Shown: positions 1-8,964, counted from the stretch's first letter. The stretch: 64,000 nt of DNA from UBA6814 sp040753075 (GCA_040753075.1 JBFMHA010000001.1:62001-126000), one strand, 5' to 3'. The notes: a model not told the origin generated them from the letters alone. Numbers and translations: made by a program.

Positions 1-695
1 AGCGGCGCGGCCTCCTTGCCGGTGAGGTTGTGCTGGCCCAGCACCGTGCGGCCGTCGGCCAGGTCGGCGCACAGGTGCAGGTCGCGGGCCACCACCGGCC
101 GCACCGCGCCCCGCACCCCGGCAAGCCTGGAGAAGAGCCGGATCACCGGATCCATGCGCCGGTTGTTCGCGAGATAGCCGCCGGCCAGCACGAGGTTGCC
201 GATGGAGGCTCCGCGCAGGTCGAAGTCCGCGGGCATCCTGTCCCGGAACCAGCCCAGGTGCTCGCGGATGGTCTCGCGCAAGGCGCCCGGCAAGGCGCGC
301 ACCAGCCGGTCCTCGCCCCGGACGAGGGCGTCCAGGGCTCCGGCCAGGGCCGCGGGCTCCCGGTCCCTGGGCAGGCGGTGGGCGAAGAGCTCCAAGATGG
401 CCGGGTTGCCGTGCGCCGAGCGGTCGGCCAGGGCCATGAGCCGGTTGCGCACGTCGCCCACGGCCGGCATGCGGAAGGCCCGGCGGAGTTCCGCCGAGCT
501 GCCCCCGGAATCGAAGGGGGTGATGATGTGGATGGAGTTGTGGGTGTAGCCGACGAGCGCCCGGCTCAAGGACCTGAGCGCCGTGCCCCCGCTGAAGAAG
601 AGCACCCTGGGGCCCGACCCGGGAGCATTGCGGTAGCGGGCCAGACGGACGGGGTCCGGCTGGAGCGCGGCGAGGTCAGCAGGTATCCTGAGCAC
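1..695 (-). CDS. GAK-system CofD-like protein (3' end cut by window edge)
   Basis: The minus-strand frame is open from the window edge and reads FFSGGTALRSLSRALVGYTHNS followed by PFDSGGSSAELRRAF and GDVRNRLMALADR. This is the N-terminal half of the CofD/YvcK Rossmann-like fold, in the version I associate with the deltaproteobacterial GAK (ATP-grasp and HprK-related kinase) system. CofD relatives bind a phosphorylated or nucleotide substrate; the GAK member's reaction is unknown. The next gene upstream encodes the XXXCH partner, which supports the assignment. The start is unclear: the frame stays open back to the XXXCH stop codon, and the only plausible initiator I find is a GTG at 695 with a poor ribosome site. 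The C-terminus lies beyond position 1. Confidence 0.72.
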   Translation of the reverse strand, partial: MLRIPADLAALQPDPVRLARYRNAPGSGPRVLFFSGGTALRSLSRALVGYTHNSIHIITPFDSGGSSAELRRAFRMPAVGDVRNRLMALADRSAHGNPAILELFAHRLPRDREPAALAGALDALVRGEDRLVRALPGALRETIREHLGWFRDRMPADFDLRGASIGNLVLAGGYLANNRRMDPVIRLFSRLAGVRGAVRPVVARDLHLCADLADGRTVLGQHNLTGKEAAP

Positions 696-860
696 GTCCT
701 GGTTTCCCGTGTTCCGTGTCCACAGCGCCTGTGGCGCGGGGGACAGTATGACGAATCCCCGCGGCGGCGCAACACGCCCATGCCGCCGCGACCGGCAGGA
801 CCGGACCGCCGCCTTGAGGAATCCAGCGCGCCGCCGGCCTTCCCCCGGCGGGTCAGCGGA

Positions 861-1415
861 TCACGGCGCAGCCTTCTCCTTGTAGCGATCATGGCAGTCG
901 CGTTTGAGCGCGGCCAGGCCGGCCACTGCGGCCTGGGCCGCAGGCAGGTCCCCGGCCGTGATCGCGGCGGCGAAGGCCTCCGTCGCGGCGACGTAGGCGG
1001 AGTAGAACTCCTCCCCCTTTTCCGGATAGGTCGCCATGAGCAGGGAATCGGCCACGAAGCTCTCGGCCAGGTCCGGATCGGGCATCCGCCCCAGGTCCAG
1101 AGCCGCGCGGATCGCCTTGAACTCCTTCTTCATCCACCGCTTCAGGGTGGAATACTCCGGCCGGGGCTCTGGCGGAGCCGCGCCCGGGCCAGCAGAACCG
1201 GGCGCGGCCGAAGCCTTGACCCGGACCTCCACCCGGACGCCGTCCCCAGCCTTCGTGATCCCGATGGAGACGCTCTTGAAGCCCTCCAGGCTGATGCGGG
1301 CGCTGTCCACGGCCAGGGAGCCGCCCTCCAGGTCCCGGGCCAGACTCCTGAAGAAATCAGCCGCCTCTCCGGGAGCCATCGCCATCTCGAACGCGGGGGT
1401 CTTGCTTGCGCCCAT
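861..1415 (-). CDS. GAK-system XXXCH protein with amphi-Trp-like N-terminus
   Basis: A 184-residue protein with two parts. Residues 1-70 alternate hydrophobic and charged positions and resemble the amphi-Trp domain family (EMAMAPGEAADFFRSLARDL, then a beta-rich stretch). The C-terminal half is helical and ends RDCHDRYKEKAAP, the cysteine-histidine signature that gives the XXXCH family its name. The ATG at 1415 is chosen because AGGAGG lies seven bases upstream. Family members co-occur with GAK CofD-like, ATP-grasp and HprK-related kinase genes in deltaproteobacteria, and the CofD-like gene follows here on the same strand. The molecular role is not known. A cluster of Ala, Gly and Pro near residue 80 looks like a linker. 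Confidence 0.75.
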   Translation of the reverse strand: MGASKTPAFEMAMAPGEAADFFRSLARDLEGGSLAVDSARISLEGFKSVSIGITKAGDGVRVEVRVKASAAPGSAGPGAAPPEPRPEYSTLKRWMKKEFKAIRAALDLGRMPDPDLAESFVADSLLMATYPEKGEEFYSAYVAATEAFAAAITAGDLPAAQAAVAGLAALKRDCHDRYKEKAAP

Positions 1416-1584
1416 GCGCTCCTCCTGAAACGTCTGACGGTTGGTCGGCCATGCCTCCATTAGCACAAAGCGGCCACGACGCAACGCCTCCCAAGGCCGG
1501 AGAACCGACCGGCCCCACGCCGCCCGTCATCGCCAATCCGGCTGAAAGCTGGACTTTTTCTCCTGCAGGATGGTAGGTTACGGC

Positions 1585-2565
1585 ATGAATCCCGTCCCGC
1601 GCACATCCCCCGGGGTTGTTCTGCGACGGACGCTCTGCGGCCTGGCCGCCCTGCTTCAACTGTTCTGCGCGTCCTGCGGCGAAGCCCCCCGGGAAAGCCC
1701 GGCCTGCCCCGTGGTGCGGCTGGCCCAGCAGCAGTGGCTGAGCTCCCGGCTGAACAACGCCGTGGCGTACATTCTTCTGGCCGAACGCCTGGGCTGCCCG
1801 GTGGAGATTGCGGACATCGACGAGTACGCCCAGTTTCCGGCCCTGGCCAACGGGACGGTCCACGCCTGCCTGGAGGTCTGGCCCTCCGGCCATCGGGACG
1901 ACCTGCGCGCCTACGTCCGGGAACAGGGCCTGGTGGAGGACGGCGGCCCCCTCGGCCCGGTGGGCAGGATCGGCTGGTTCGTCCCGTCCTACGTGCTCCA
2001 GGACCACCCCCGGCTGGCCACATGGGAGGGCCTCAAGGACCCCGCCGCCGCCGCGCTCTTCCGTTCGTCCAGAAGCGGGTCCAAGGGCCAGTTCCTGGCC
2101 GGGGATCCCACCTGGGTCCAGTACGACGCGGACATCATCCGCAACCTGGGCCTGGAGTTCCGGGTGGTGAGCGCGGGCTCGGAGGAGGCCCTGCTGGCCG
2201 CCCTGGACCAGGCCTACCGGGAGCGCCAGCCCCTGCTCTTCTATTTCTGGACTCCCCACGCCATCTTCGTGCAGTACGACCTGGGCGAAGTCGCCCTCCC
2301 CCCCTACACCGCCGAATGCTACGCCCGAGCCCCCATCGGCGGGGTGGACTGCGGCTATCCGCCCGAGGCGCTGCGCAAGGTGTTCTGGTCCGGGCTCAAG
2401 GAATACAGCCCACAGGCGCATTATCTGCTCCGCAATTTCAGCTACACCAACGAGGACCAGATATCCATGATGGCCCTGGTGCAATTCCAGGGCATGACTC
2501 CCGAAGAGGCCGCCCGTCATTGGGTGGACGCCAACGAGGCGGTGTGGAAAGCGTGGCTGCCCTGA
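1585..2565 (+). CDS. Glycine-betaine/choline-type ABC substrate-binding lipoprotein (OpuAC-like)
   Basis: About 326 residues. An N-terminal hydrophobic segment ends in a lipobox-like CAS-C at Cys31, so the protein is probably a lipoprotein anchored on the periplasmic side. The body (VVRLAQQQWLSSRLNNAVAYILLAERLG, LEVWPSGHRDDL, WVDANEAVWKAWLP) matches the OpuAC/ProX family that binds quaternary amines through aromatic residues; several Trp and Tyr are present. An alternative start lies at 1570. No permease or ATPase gene is nearby; instead a Cache-type histidine kinase begins 41 bp downstream. That arrangement suggests the protein may present its ligand to the kinase rather than to a transporter. 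The ligand is inferred from the family only. Confidence 0.8.
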   Translation: MNPVPRTSPGVVLRRTLCGLAALLQLFCASCGEAPRESPACPVVRLAQQQWLSSRLNNAVAYILLAERLGCPVEIADIDEYAQFPALANGTVHACLEVWPSGHRDDLRAYVREQGLVEDGGPLGPVGRIGWFVPSYVLQDHPRLATWEGLKDPAAAALFRSSRSGSKGQFLAGDPTWVQYDADIIRNLGLEFRVVSAGSEEALLAALDQAYRERQPLLFYFWTPHAIFVQYDLGEVALPPYTAECYARAPIGGVDCGYPPEALRKVFWSGLKEYSPQAHYLLRNFSYTNEDQISMMALVQFQGMTPEEAARHWVDANEAVWKAWLP

Positions 2566-2606
2566 CCCCCTGAACCGAGGACCGGACCGAGGACGAGGTC
2601 TTTCCC

Positions 2607-4940
2607 GTGCGGAATGCTCCAAGACGCCTCGCCGCCAGGCTGGTGCTCACCTTCCTGGTCCCCTCGCTGGCCACGGTGGCGATCACCGTGGGCATCGTGT
2701 TCGTATCCGCCCGCCAGTCGCTGATCGAGGCCGCCTACGGCCGGATGGAATCCACGGCCGCCCTCAAGATCGACGAGTTGCGCCGCTGGGTCGCCGACCA
2801 GCGCCAGGACGTGCTGCTCATCGCCGTCCTGCCCGAGACCCGCCGCATGGCCGGAAGCCTGGCCGGACTCCGGCCGCAGGATCCGGGATATCCGGCGGCC
2901 CGACAAATACTCCGGGATCATCTGGCCAACATCGCCGCGCGCAAGCCGGACCTCCTGGAGGTCTTCCTGCTCGACGGCCAGACCGGGTCCGTGCTGGTCT
3001 CCACGAACGAACCCCATGAAGGGAAAAACCACGCCTCCGAGCCCTTCTTCACCCTCGGGAGCCAGGCGGTGACCGTGCTCAGCGAGCCCGGCGCGTCCCC
3101 GGCCAGGCAGCAGACCATCACCATCTCCGCCCCTCTGCTCAACGACGTGGGCCGGCAGCTGAACATCGTGCTGGCCGCCCGGCTCAACCTGCACCGGGTG
3201 AACAAGATCGTGCTCCAGGACGCCGTCCCCGGCGGCGGGGAGACCTTTCTGGTGGACCCGCACGGCGTCCTCATCTCCCGCAACGGGATGCGCGCCGGAG
3301 ATCCGGCGCCGGAAGCGCACAGTCCGGCCATCGCCGCCGTGGTCCAGGGCCGCGACGGCCGCGGCCTGTACCGCAACCACCAGGGCGTCCCGGTCATCGG
3401 CGTCTACCGCTGGCTGGGCCGCTACACCCTGGGCCTGGTGACGGAAAGCCCGCAGGACCAGGCCCTGGCCTCGGCCCGAAGCCTGGCCTGGACAGTCCTG
3501 GCCGTGGGCCTGGCCATGTCCGGCGTCGTGACCGCGGCCGTGCTCCTCCTGGCCCGGCGCATCACCATCCCGGTCCTGGCCGTCGCCGACGCGGCCGGCC
3601 GCCTGGCCGGGGGGGACCTGGAGGCCGCCGCCCCGGAGGCCGCCAACGACGAGATCGGCGACCTGGCCAGGGCCTTCAACCAGATGGCGGCCCAGCTCCG
3701 GACGGTCTATGACACCCTGCGGCGCAAGGAGGTCTACTTCCGCTCCCTGATCGAGAACGTGGCCGACATCATCATGGTCCTGGACGCATCCGGGCGCATC
3801 CGCCACGCCAGCCCGGCCGTGTCCCGGACCCTGGGGCAGGAGCCGGACCGGCTGGACGGCCGCGACCTCCTGGACATGGTCCACCCCGAAGACCGGGAGC
3901 ATGCCCGGGCGGCGCTCGCCGAATGCCTCCGACGCCCGGGGGAGGCAGCCCGGCTCGAAGCCCGCCTCCAGCGCGGCGATGGGACCTGGCGCATTCTGGA
4001 GGGCCTGCTGCGCGATCTCCTGGATGATCCTGCGGTGGGAGGCGTGGTGGGCAACTTCCGGGACGTCACCTGGCGCAGGGAGGCTGAACGGAGCCTGGAG
4101 GAACTGAACCGCCACCTGGAGCAGCTGGTGGAGGAGCGCACCGCGGAGCTCTCCGAGCGGGCCCGCGACCTGGAGCTCGCCAACGCCCGGCTGCGGGAGA
4201 TCGACGAACTCAAGACCGACTTCCTCTCCTCGGCCTCGCACGAACTGCGCACCCCCCTGACCTCGGTGCTGGGGTTCGCCAAGATGGTGGCCCGGGACTT
4301 CGCCAGGTCCTTCCTGCCCCTGGCGGGCGAAGACGAGGCGCTGACCCGCCGGGCGGAGCGGATCCTCTCCAACCTGGACATAGTCGAGCAGGAAGGCGGG
4401 CGCCTGACCCGGCTCATCAACGACATCCTGGACCTGACCAAGATCGAGTCCGGCCGGCTGGAGTGGCACGACCGGACGTTCACGCCCGACCAGGCGGTCC
4501 GGAAGGCGGCGCAGGCCGTCTCCGGCCAGTACGCCCAGAAGCCCGCCCTGGCCCTCCGCATCGAGGTGGCCGGGGAGCTCAGGACGCTCCACGCCGACCC
4601 GGACCGCATCCAGCAGGTGCTCATCAACCTGCTGAACAACGCCTTCAAGTTCACCGATTCCGGAGAGGTGAAGGTGATCGCCCGCATGTCCGGCCCGGCC
4701 ACGGTGCAGTTGCGGGTCGAGGACACCGGCGTCGGCATCTCCGCGGAGTACCGGGAGGCGATCTTCCAGAAGTACCGGCAGGCCGACCGCGGGGACCGGC
4801 CCGGCGACCGTCCTCCGGGCACCGGGCTGGGACTGACCATCTCCCGCCAGATCGTGGAGCATTACGGCGGCCGCATCTGGGCCGAGTCCGAGCCCGGCCG
4901 GGGCAGCGCCTTCATCGTCGAACTGCCGGCCGGGGAATGA
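2607..4940 (+). CDS. Sensor histidine kinase: Cache-HAMP-PAS-HisKA-HATPase
   Basis: A 777-residue inner-membrane kinase with a GTG start and GAGG seven bases upstream. Order: membrane helix near residues 10-30, a periplasmic double-Cache-like domain (about 35-285), a second helix (about 290-315), HAMP (315-370), PAS (about 375-490), a coiled linker, HisKA with phospho-accepting His545 in SSASHELRTPL, and HATPase with N box LINLLNNAFKF, DTGVGIS and GTGLGLTIS. No receiver is fused. It follows the OpuAC-like binding protein at 41 bp, so both are probably one transcript, with the binding protein as ligand sensor. The last 350 residues closely resemble the kinase at 21996-23906, which is also preceded by binding-protein genes. 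Confidence 0.9.
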   Translation: MRNAPRRLAARLVLTFLVPSLATVAITVGIVFVSARQSLIEAAYGRMESTAALKIDELRRWVADQRQDVLLIAVLPETRRMAGSLAGLRPQDPGYPAARQILRDHLANIAARKPDLLEVFLLDGQTGSVLVSTNEPHEGKNHASEPFFTLGSQAVTVLSEPGASPARQQTITISAPLLNDVGRQLNIVLAARLNLHRVNKIVLQDAVPGGGETFLVDPHGVLISRNGMRAGDPAPEAHSPAIAAVVQGRDGRGLYRNHQGVPVIGVYRWLGRYTLGLVTESPQDQALASARSLAWTVLAVGLAMSGVVTAAVLLLARRITIPVLAVADAAGRLAGGDLEAAAPEAANDEIGDLARAFNQMAAQLRTVYDTLRRKEVYFRSLIENVADIIMVLDASGRIRHASPAVSRTLGQEPDRLDGRDLLDMVHPEDREHARAALAECLRRPGEAARLEARLQRGDGTWRILEGLLRDLLDDPAVGGVVGNFRDVTWRREAERSLEELNRHLEQLVEERTAELSERARDLELANARLREIDELKTDFLSSASHELRTPLTSVLGFAKMVARDFARSFLPLAGEDEALTRRAERILSNLDIVEQEGGRLTRLINDILDLTKIESGRLEWHDRTFTPDQAVRKAAQAVSGQYAQKPALALRIEVAGELRTLHADPDRIQQVLINLLNNAFKFTDSGEVKVIARMSGPATVQLRVEDTGVGISAEYREAIFQKYRQADRGDRPGDRPPGTGLGLTISRQIVEHYGGRIWAESEPGRGSAFIVELPAGE

Positions 4941-4955
4941 GTCCCGGCGGCCCGG

Positions 4956-5558
4956 TCACCCCTTCCGGGACAGCAGGAAGATGCCGTAGGCGGCCAGGAG
5001 GTTGGGCAGGAGCCGGACCTGCCGGCCGCGCTCCTCGTGGTGGTGGGTGGAGATGGCCACCTCCCGCTCCACGGCGAAGCCCTCCTTCCTGCAGAACCGG
5101 CGGAAGTCCTTGAGGGTGATGACCCGGATGTTGGGGGTGTCGTGCCAGCCGTAGGGCAGCTCCCGGGACACCGGGGCCACGCCGGTGAAGAGCAGCTGCA
5201 GCCGGATGCCCCAGTGGCTGAAGTTGGGGAAGCTCACGATGCCGCGCCTGCCCACCCGGAGCATCTCCCGGATGATGAGGGCCGGGTCGTAGACCTGCTG
5301 CAGGGTCTGGGAGAGGATCACGTAGTCGAAGGACTGGTCCGGGTAGTCGGCGATCTCCCGGGTGATGTCCCCGTGCAGCACGGACAGGCCGCGGGCGATG
5401 GCCTCCTCGGCCTTGTCCTCCTGGATCTCGATGCCCCGCCCCACCACCTGCTTGTGCCCGCGCAGGTGGGCCAGGAGGTCGCCCCGGCCGCAGCCCAGGT
5501 CCAGGACCCGGGCGCAGGGCTCCACCCAGGAGGCGATGACCGAGAGGTCGTAGCGCAT
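4956..5558 (-). CDS. metW: Methionine biosynthesis protein MetW
   Basis: 200 residues with a class I SAM-methyltransferase-like fold. Motif I is VLDLGCGRGDLL, followed by GIEIQ, SFDYVILSQTLQQ and FPNFSHWGIR, which are hallmark MetW stretches. MetW works with MetX in the acylation of homoserine in many proteobacteria. Its ATG overlaps the metX stop codon (TGATG), which indicates translational coupling and the usual metXW order. The length equals the family norm. The gene converges with the kinase on the other strand with only about 15 bp between them and no clear terminator. Confidence 0.95.
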   Translation of the reverse strand: MRYDLSVIASWVEPCARVLDLGCGRGDLLAHLRGHKQVVGRGIEIQEDKAEEAIARGLSVLHGDITREIADYPDQSFDYVILSQTLQQVYDPALIIREMLRVGRRGIVSFPNFSHWGIRLQLLFTGVAPVSRELPYGWHDTPNIRVITLKDFRRFCRKEGFAVEREVAISTHHHEERGRQVRLLPNLLAAYGIFLLSRKG

Positions 5559-6769
5559 CAGGCCGCCCCTCCCTCATCCCCGCAGCCGTCCTCGGCCTGA
5601 CCGCTCCGCTCCCGGGCGGCCTGCTCCAGGAATCCGGCGATGGTCCGGCCCAGGCGCGGGTTGGGCAGCAGGAAGGCGTCGTGCCCGCAGTCCGCGGATA
5701 TCTCCACGAAGGACACGTCCCGGCCGGCCTTCTTCATGGCCTGGACCATGAGCCGGGACTGGGCCGTGGGATAGAGCCAGTCCGAGGTGAAGGACACCAC
5801 CAGGAAACGGGCCCGGGCCCGGGAGAAGGCCTTGACCAGCGACCCCCCGCCCCAGCCCATCTCCAGGTTGAAGTAGTCCGCGGCCCGGGTGATGTAGAGG
5901 AAGGAGTTGGCGTCGAACCGCTCCACGAACTTGCGCCCCTGGTGGCGCAGGTAGCTCTCCACCTGGAACTCGGCGTCGAAGTTGTAGGCCAGGTCGCAGC
6001 GGTCCTGCAGCCGGCGGTCGAACTTGCGGCGCATGGCCTCGTCCGAGAGGTAGGTGATGTGCCCGATCATCCGGGCCACGGACAGGCCGGTGCGCGGCCC
6101 CGGGCCGTCGTAGTAGGCCCCGCCGTTCCACTGTGGGTCGGTCATGATGGCCTGGCGGGCCACCTCGTTGAAGGCGATGCACAGGGCCGAATGCTTGGGG
6201 GTGGTGGCCAGGGGGATGGCGGTCTGCACCATGTCCGGGAAGCGCACCGCCCACTCCAGCACCTGCATGCCGCCGATGGAGCCCCCGGCCACGGCCAGGA
6301 GCCGGCGGACGCCCAGATGCTCCACCAGCGCCCGCTGCGCCTCCACCCAGTCGCCGATGGTGAGCATGGGAAAGTCCAGGCCCCAGGGCCGGCCGGTCTC
6401 GGGGTTGACCGAGCCCGGCCCGGTGGAGCCCATGCAGCCGCCGATGACGTTGGAGCAGACCACGAAATAGCGGTCGGTGTCGAAGGCCTTGCCCGGCCCC
6501 ACGTAGAGGTCCCACCAGCCCGGCTTCCTGTCGGCCACGTCGTAGTACCCGGCCGCATGGGAGTCTCCGGACAGGGCGTGACAGACCAGGATGGCGTTGT
6601 CCGCGGCCGGGGCCAGCGCTCCGTAGGTTTCGTAGGCCAGGGTCACAGGCCCCAGGGGCCGGCCGCACTCCAGCTCCATGCGGGCGGGGGGCTCGGCGAA
6701 GGTGAAATGCTTCTTCTCCACCCGGCCCACGGACCCGCCGGGCGAGAACTCCGGCTCGTAGTCGCTCAA
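5558..6769 (-). CDS. metX: Homoserine O-acetyltransferase MetX
   Basis: About 403 residues, an alpha/beta-hydrolase that transfers an acyl group from acyl-CoA to L-homoserine, the first committed step of methionine synthesis. Visible features are the nucleophile Ser164 in GGSIGGMQ, the acidic residue in FTSDWLYPT and the catalytic histidine in CGHDAFLLP. No ATG precedes the conserved region. The best start is a TTG at 6769 that overlaps the upstream stop (TTGA), with GGAGG seven bases before it. The frame stays open far upstream, so longer automated calls are likely wrong. It is coupled to metW downstream and to the MshEN-like gene upstream. Acetyl versus succinyl specificity is not proven by sequence. 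Confidence 0.93.
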   Translation of the reverse strand: MSDYEPEFSPGGSVGRVEKKHFTFAEPPARMELECGRPLGPVTLAYETYGALAPAADNAILVCHALSGDSHAAGYYDVADRKPGWWDLYVGPGKAFDTDRYFVVCSNVIGGCMGSTGPGSVNPETGRPWGLDFPMLTIGDWVEAQRALVEHLGVRRLLAVAGGSIGGMQVLEWAVRFPDMVQTAIPLATTPKHSALCIAFNEVARQAIMTDPQWNGGAYYDGPGPRTGLSVARMIGHITYLSDEAMRRKFDRRLQDRCDLAYNFDAEFQVESYLRHQGRKFVERFDANSFLYITRAADYFNLEMGWGGGSLVKAFSRARARFLVVSFTSDWLYPTAQSRLMVQAMKKAGRDVSFVEISADCGHDAFLLPNPRLGRTIAGFLEQAARERSGQAEDGCGDEGGAA

Positions 6770-7569
6770 CGCCCGTCCTCCGGCCCGCAGGCAACGGCCA
6801 GGGTCAGGACGTCCTCGGGCGCGGCCAGGCGCACCGCCGCGGCCGCCCGGGGCAGTTCGACCGGGGAGACGGGCTGCGGGGCCAGGACGCAATCCTCCAC
6901 CTGGACCCCGCGGGAGGCCAGGGCCTGGTACAGGTAGCGGCCCAGCACCTCGAACACCTCCCGCCCCGGCTCCGCGCCGCTGCCGCCGACCAGGACCGCG
7001 GCGTAGTGCCCCTCCCCGGCCAGGGTGCGGATGGAATATCGCCAGGCCGAGCGGTAACGGGCGTGGTCCAGGTCGGCCCCCACCTCCAGCACCGTGGTGC
7101 ACAGGCCGGCGAAGCGCAGGCAGGCCCGCTGCGCCGCGCCGGTCAGGCTGGAGAGCAGGGCTCCGGCCGCGCTGCCGTCGGTGAGGTAGGCCATGTCCAC
7201 GGTGTTGCCCCGGCGGACGCGGAAGAACCGGCTGAGCTGGGAGGAATACCTGTCCTTGTCGATGAATCCGAGCTCCAGCAGGGCCTCGCCCAGGCGGGCG
7301 GTGTGCACCGTGTGCAGGAAGAGCATGGTGTCCAGGTCCTCGCGCCGCAGGAGCCCCATCTCCGCGGCCATCTCCCCGAAGGGCAGGTCGCGGAACCGCT
7401 GCGCCGCATAGACCAGGCCGGCGTCGGACGCGCTGATGAACCCCCGCTCCACGGCCATCTCGCCCAGGCGGCGGTTGGCCCGGCGCTGGTGCTCCAGGCC
7501 CTGGGCCAGCTGCTCCCGGGTGACCACGCCCTCCTGCAGGAGGAACTGTCCGAGAAACACGGCTTCCAC
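6766..7569 (-). CDS. MshEN/GspE-N-like domain protein of unknown function
   Basis: 267 residues from a GTG start with GGGGGA upstream. The first 110 residues carry two repeats of the pattern LGQFLLQEGVVTREQLAQGL and LGEMAVERGFIS, typical of MshEN-type domains found at the N-terminus of type II secretion and pilus ATPases and in some c-di-GMP-binding proteins. The C-terminal half (about 115-267) is alpha/beta with no motif I recognise. There is no Walker A, so this is not an ATPase. It lies between a TPR gene and metX and overlaps metX by four bases, so it shares the methionine transcript; a functional tie is not evident. Confidence 0.55.
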   Translation of the reverse strand: MEAVFLGQFLLQEGVVTREQLAQGLEHQRRANRRLGEMAVERGFISASDAGLVYAAQRFRDLPFGEMAAEMGLLRREDLDTMLFLHTVHTARLGEALLELGFIDKDRYSSQLSRFFRVRRGNTVDMAYLTDGSAAGALLSSLTGAAQRACLRFAGLCTTVLEVGADLDHARYRSAWRYSIRTLAGEGHYAAVLVGGSGAEPGREVFEVLGRYLYQALASRGVQVEDCVLAPQPVSPVELPRAAAAVRLAAPEDVLTLAVACGPEDGR

Positions 7570-7579
7570 TGCGATCCCC

Positions 7580-8401
7580 CTAGAGAACGATCTTCTTGGT
7601 CTCGATGGCCTTGCACACGGCGACGAGCAGCTTGCGCGCCTCCGCCAGGCCGGGGTTCAGGGCCAGGGCCTTCTCCGCGTGCTCCCGGGCCTCCCGCAGC
7701 CGGCCGCTCTCGTAGGCCGCCCGGGCCAGGTTGAAGAACAGGTTCTCGTCCTGGCCGGTGAGCTGGATGGCCCGGCCGTAGTACTCCATGGCCTGGGCGA
7801 AGAGGCCGTTCCTGCGCAGTTGGATGCCGAAGTCGTTGAAGAGGTGCTTGTGCCGCACCTCGAAGGCCGACTCCAGGGTGACGATGCGCTTGAACACCGC
7901 CTCGGCGCTGCGCAGTTCGCTGCGCTTCAGGTAGGTGAGGCCCAGGCCGAAGGTGGAGCGGACGTGCTCCTCGTCCACGCGCAGGGCGTTCTTGTACTCG
8001 AACTCGGCGCTGAACAACTCGTCCTTCTCCCGGTGCTGGTCCCCGCGGTCGGCCGCGGCCTCCAGGGCGCGCATGGCCGGGGACACGCTGTGCATGTACA
8101 CGGACGGCTCGGGCAGGTAGTCCTTGAGCAGCTTCTCCCGGGTGAGCACGGTCTTCTTGCCGCTGGGCACGAAGTTCTTGTTCACCGGCTGGACCGTGAC
8201 CTGCCCGTCGCCCAGGTCCTCCACGAACATGTAGATCTTCTGGGGCGCCCGGCGCTTGGTGGTCCCGGCGCCGATGGTGGCCATGACCTCGGTGGAGAAG
8301 ACCCCGGAAACGGGTTCGTCGGGGCCGATGTCGGGGGCGGGGGCAGGGGTGAGAATATCTTCGGTCATTTCAGGCGTCCGTAGCGGCGCTGGGGCCGACA
8401 A
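7580..8401 (-). CDS. Tetratricopeptide-repeat protein
   Basis: Up to 273 residues. A disordered Pro-rich start is followed by a conserved stretch (about residues 35-100: GVFSTEVMATIGAG, KIYMFVEDLGDGQVTVQPVNKNFVPSG). From about residue 125 it contains four or five TPR units, for example ENLFFNLARAAYESGRLREAREHAEKAL read in parts. It is probably a cytoplasmic scaffold; there is no signal peptide or membrane segment. The start is a choice: the TTG at 8401 has AGGA eight bases upstream, while the ATG at 8368 has no ribosome site. The same-strand gene downstream starts ten bases away. Confidence 0.7.
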   Translation of the reverse strand: MSAPAPLRTPEMTEDILTPAPAPDIGPDEPVSGVFSTEVMATIGAGTTKRRAPQKIYMFVEDLGDGQVTVQPVNKNFVPSGKKTVLTREKLLKDYLPEPSVYMHSVSPAMRALEAAADRGDQHREKDELFSAEFEYKNALRVDEEHVRSTFGLGLTYLKRSELRSAEAVFKRIVTLESAFEVRHKHLFNDFGIQLRRNGLFAQAMEYYGRAIQLTGQDENLFFNLARAAYESGRLREAREHAEKALALNPGLAEARKLLVAVCKAIETKKIVL

Positions 8402-8465
8402 GGGGATTATCCTATCCCAGGAGCGGCAGTGCGTCCACTCCCGGGCCCCACTCCCGGGCCCCGCG

Positions 8466-8963
8466 TCACTCGGCGGAAGGGGAACGGATCTCCGCCGAGG
8501 CCACGAAGTCCGCCAGCCAGGACCAGCCGGCCACGTCCCGGGAACGGGGCAGGCTCAAGGAGGCCACGGCCAGCTCCGGCCCGGCGGCCCAGGCCGCGGC
8601 CAGGCGCTCCAGGCGGAAGGCCGCGAAGCTGCTGAACTGGGCGCGCGCGCCCGGTCCGCCGCGCACCTCGCATTCCTCCAGGAAGCGCACCCGGAAGCCG
8701 GGCAGCCCGGCCAGGCCCGCGGCCTCGGCCCGGAGCCAGTCCAGGGGCGAAGGGCCGCCCGCGGGCAGAAGGAGCAGGGTCAGCACCGGGGCGAAGGCCG
8801 AGGCCCGCAGGTCCGCCGGCCCCTCGGCGAAGAGGGGCTTGGCCGGTCGGGGCGCAAGCGGTTGTTGGAACACCAGGCAGGAGCCGTCCGGAGGCATGGC
8901 CGCCTCCACCGGGACGAACCCGGGAGGCGGGACGCAGGCGACGCGGCCGCGGGAGAAAGCCAT
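8466..8963 (-). CDS. Small protein, possibly DcrB/DUF1795-like
   Basis: 165 residues starting with ATG one base after the stop of the methyltransferase gene, hence translationally coupled. The pattern is a short beta-rich start (VPPPGFVPVEA), a central beta/helix region and the ending GWSWLADFVASAEIRS. It is reminiscent of DcrB/DUF1795 proteins, some of which are Eag chaperones of type VI effectors carrying PAAR domains. A PAAR gene lies upstream in the same cluster, which favours that reading, but I see no diagnostic residue. It could equally be an unrelated conserved hypothetical. Confidence 0.4.
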   Translation of the reverse strand: MAFSRGRVACVPPPGFVPVEAAMPPDGSCLVFQQPLAPRPAKPLFAEGPADLRASAFAPVLTLLLLPAGGPSPLDWLRAEAAGLAGLPGFRVRFLEECEVRGGPGARAQFSSFAAFRLERLAAAWAAGPELAVASLSLPRSRDVAGWSWLADFVASAEIRSPSAE

Positions 8964-8964
8964 G

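Noticed and set aside
2517..4862. A 781-residue minus-strand open frame opposite the first kinase
   Set aside because: The plus-strand frame contains every kinase motif; the opposite frame is Gly/His/Asp-rich noise produced by high GC content.
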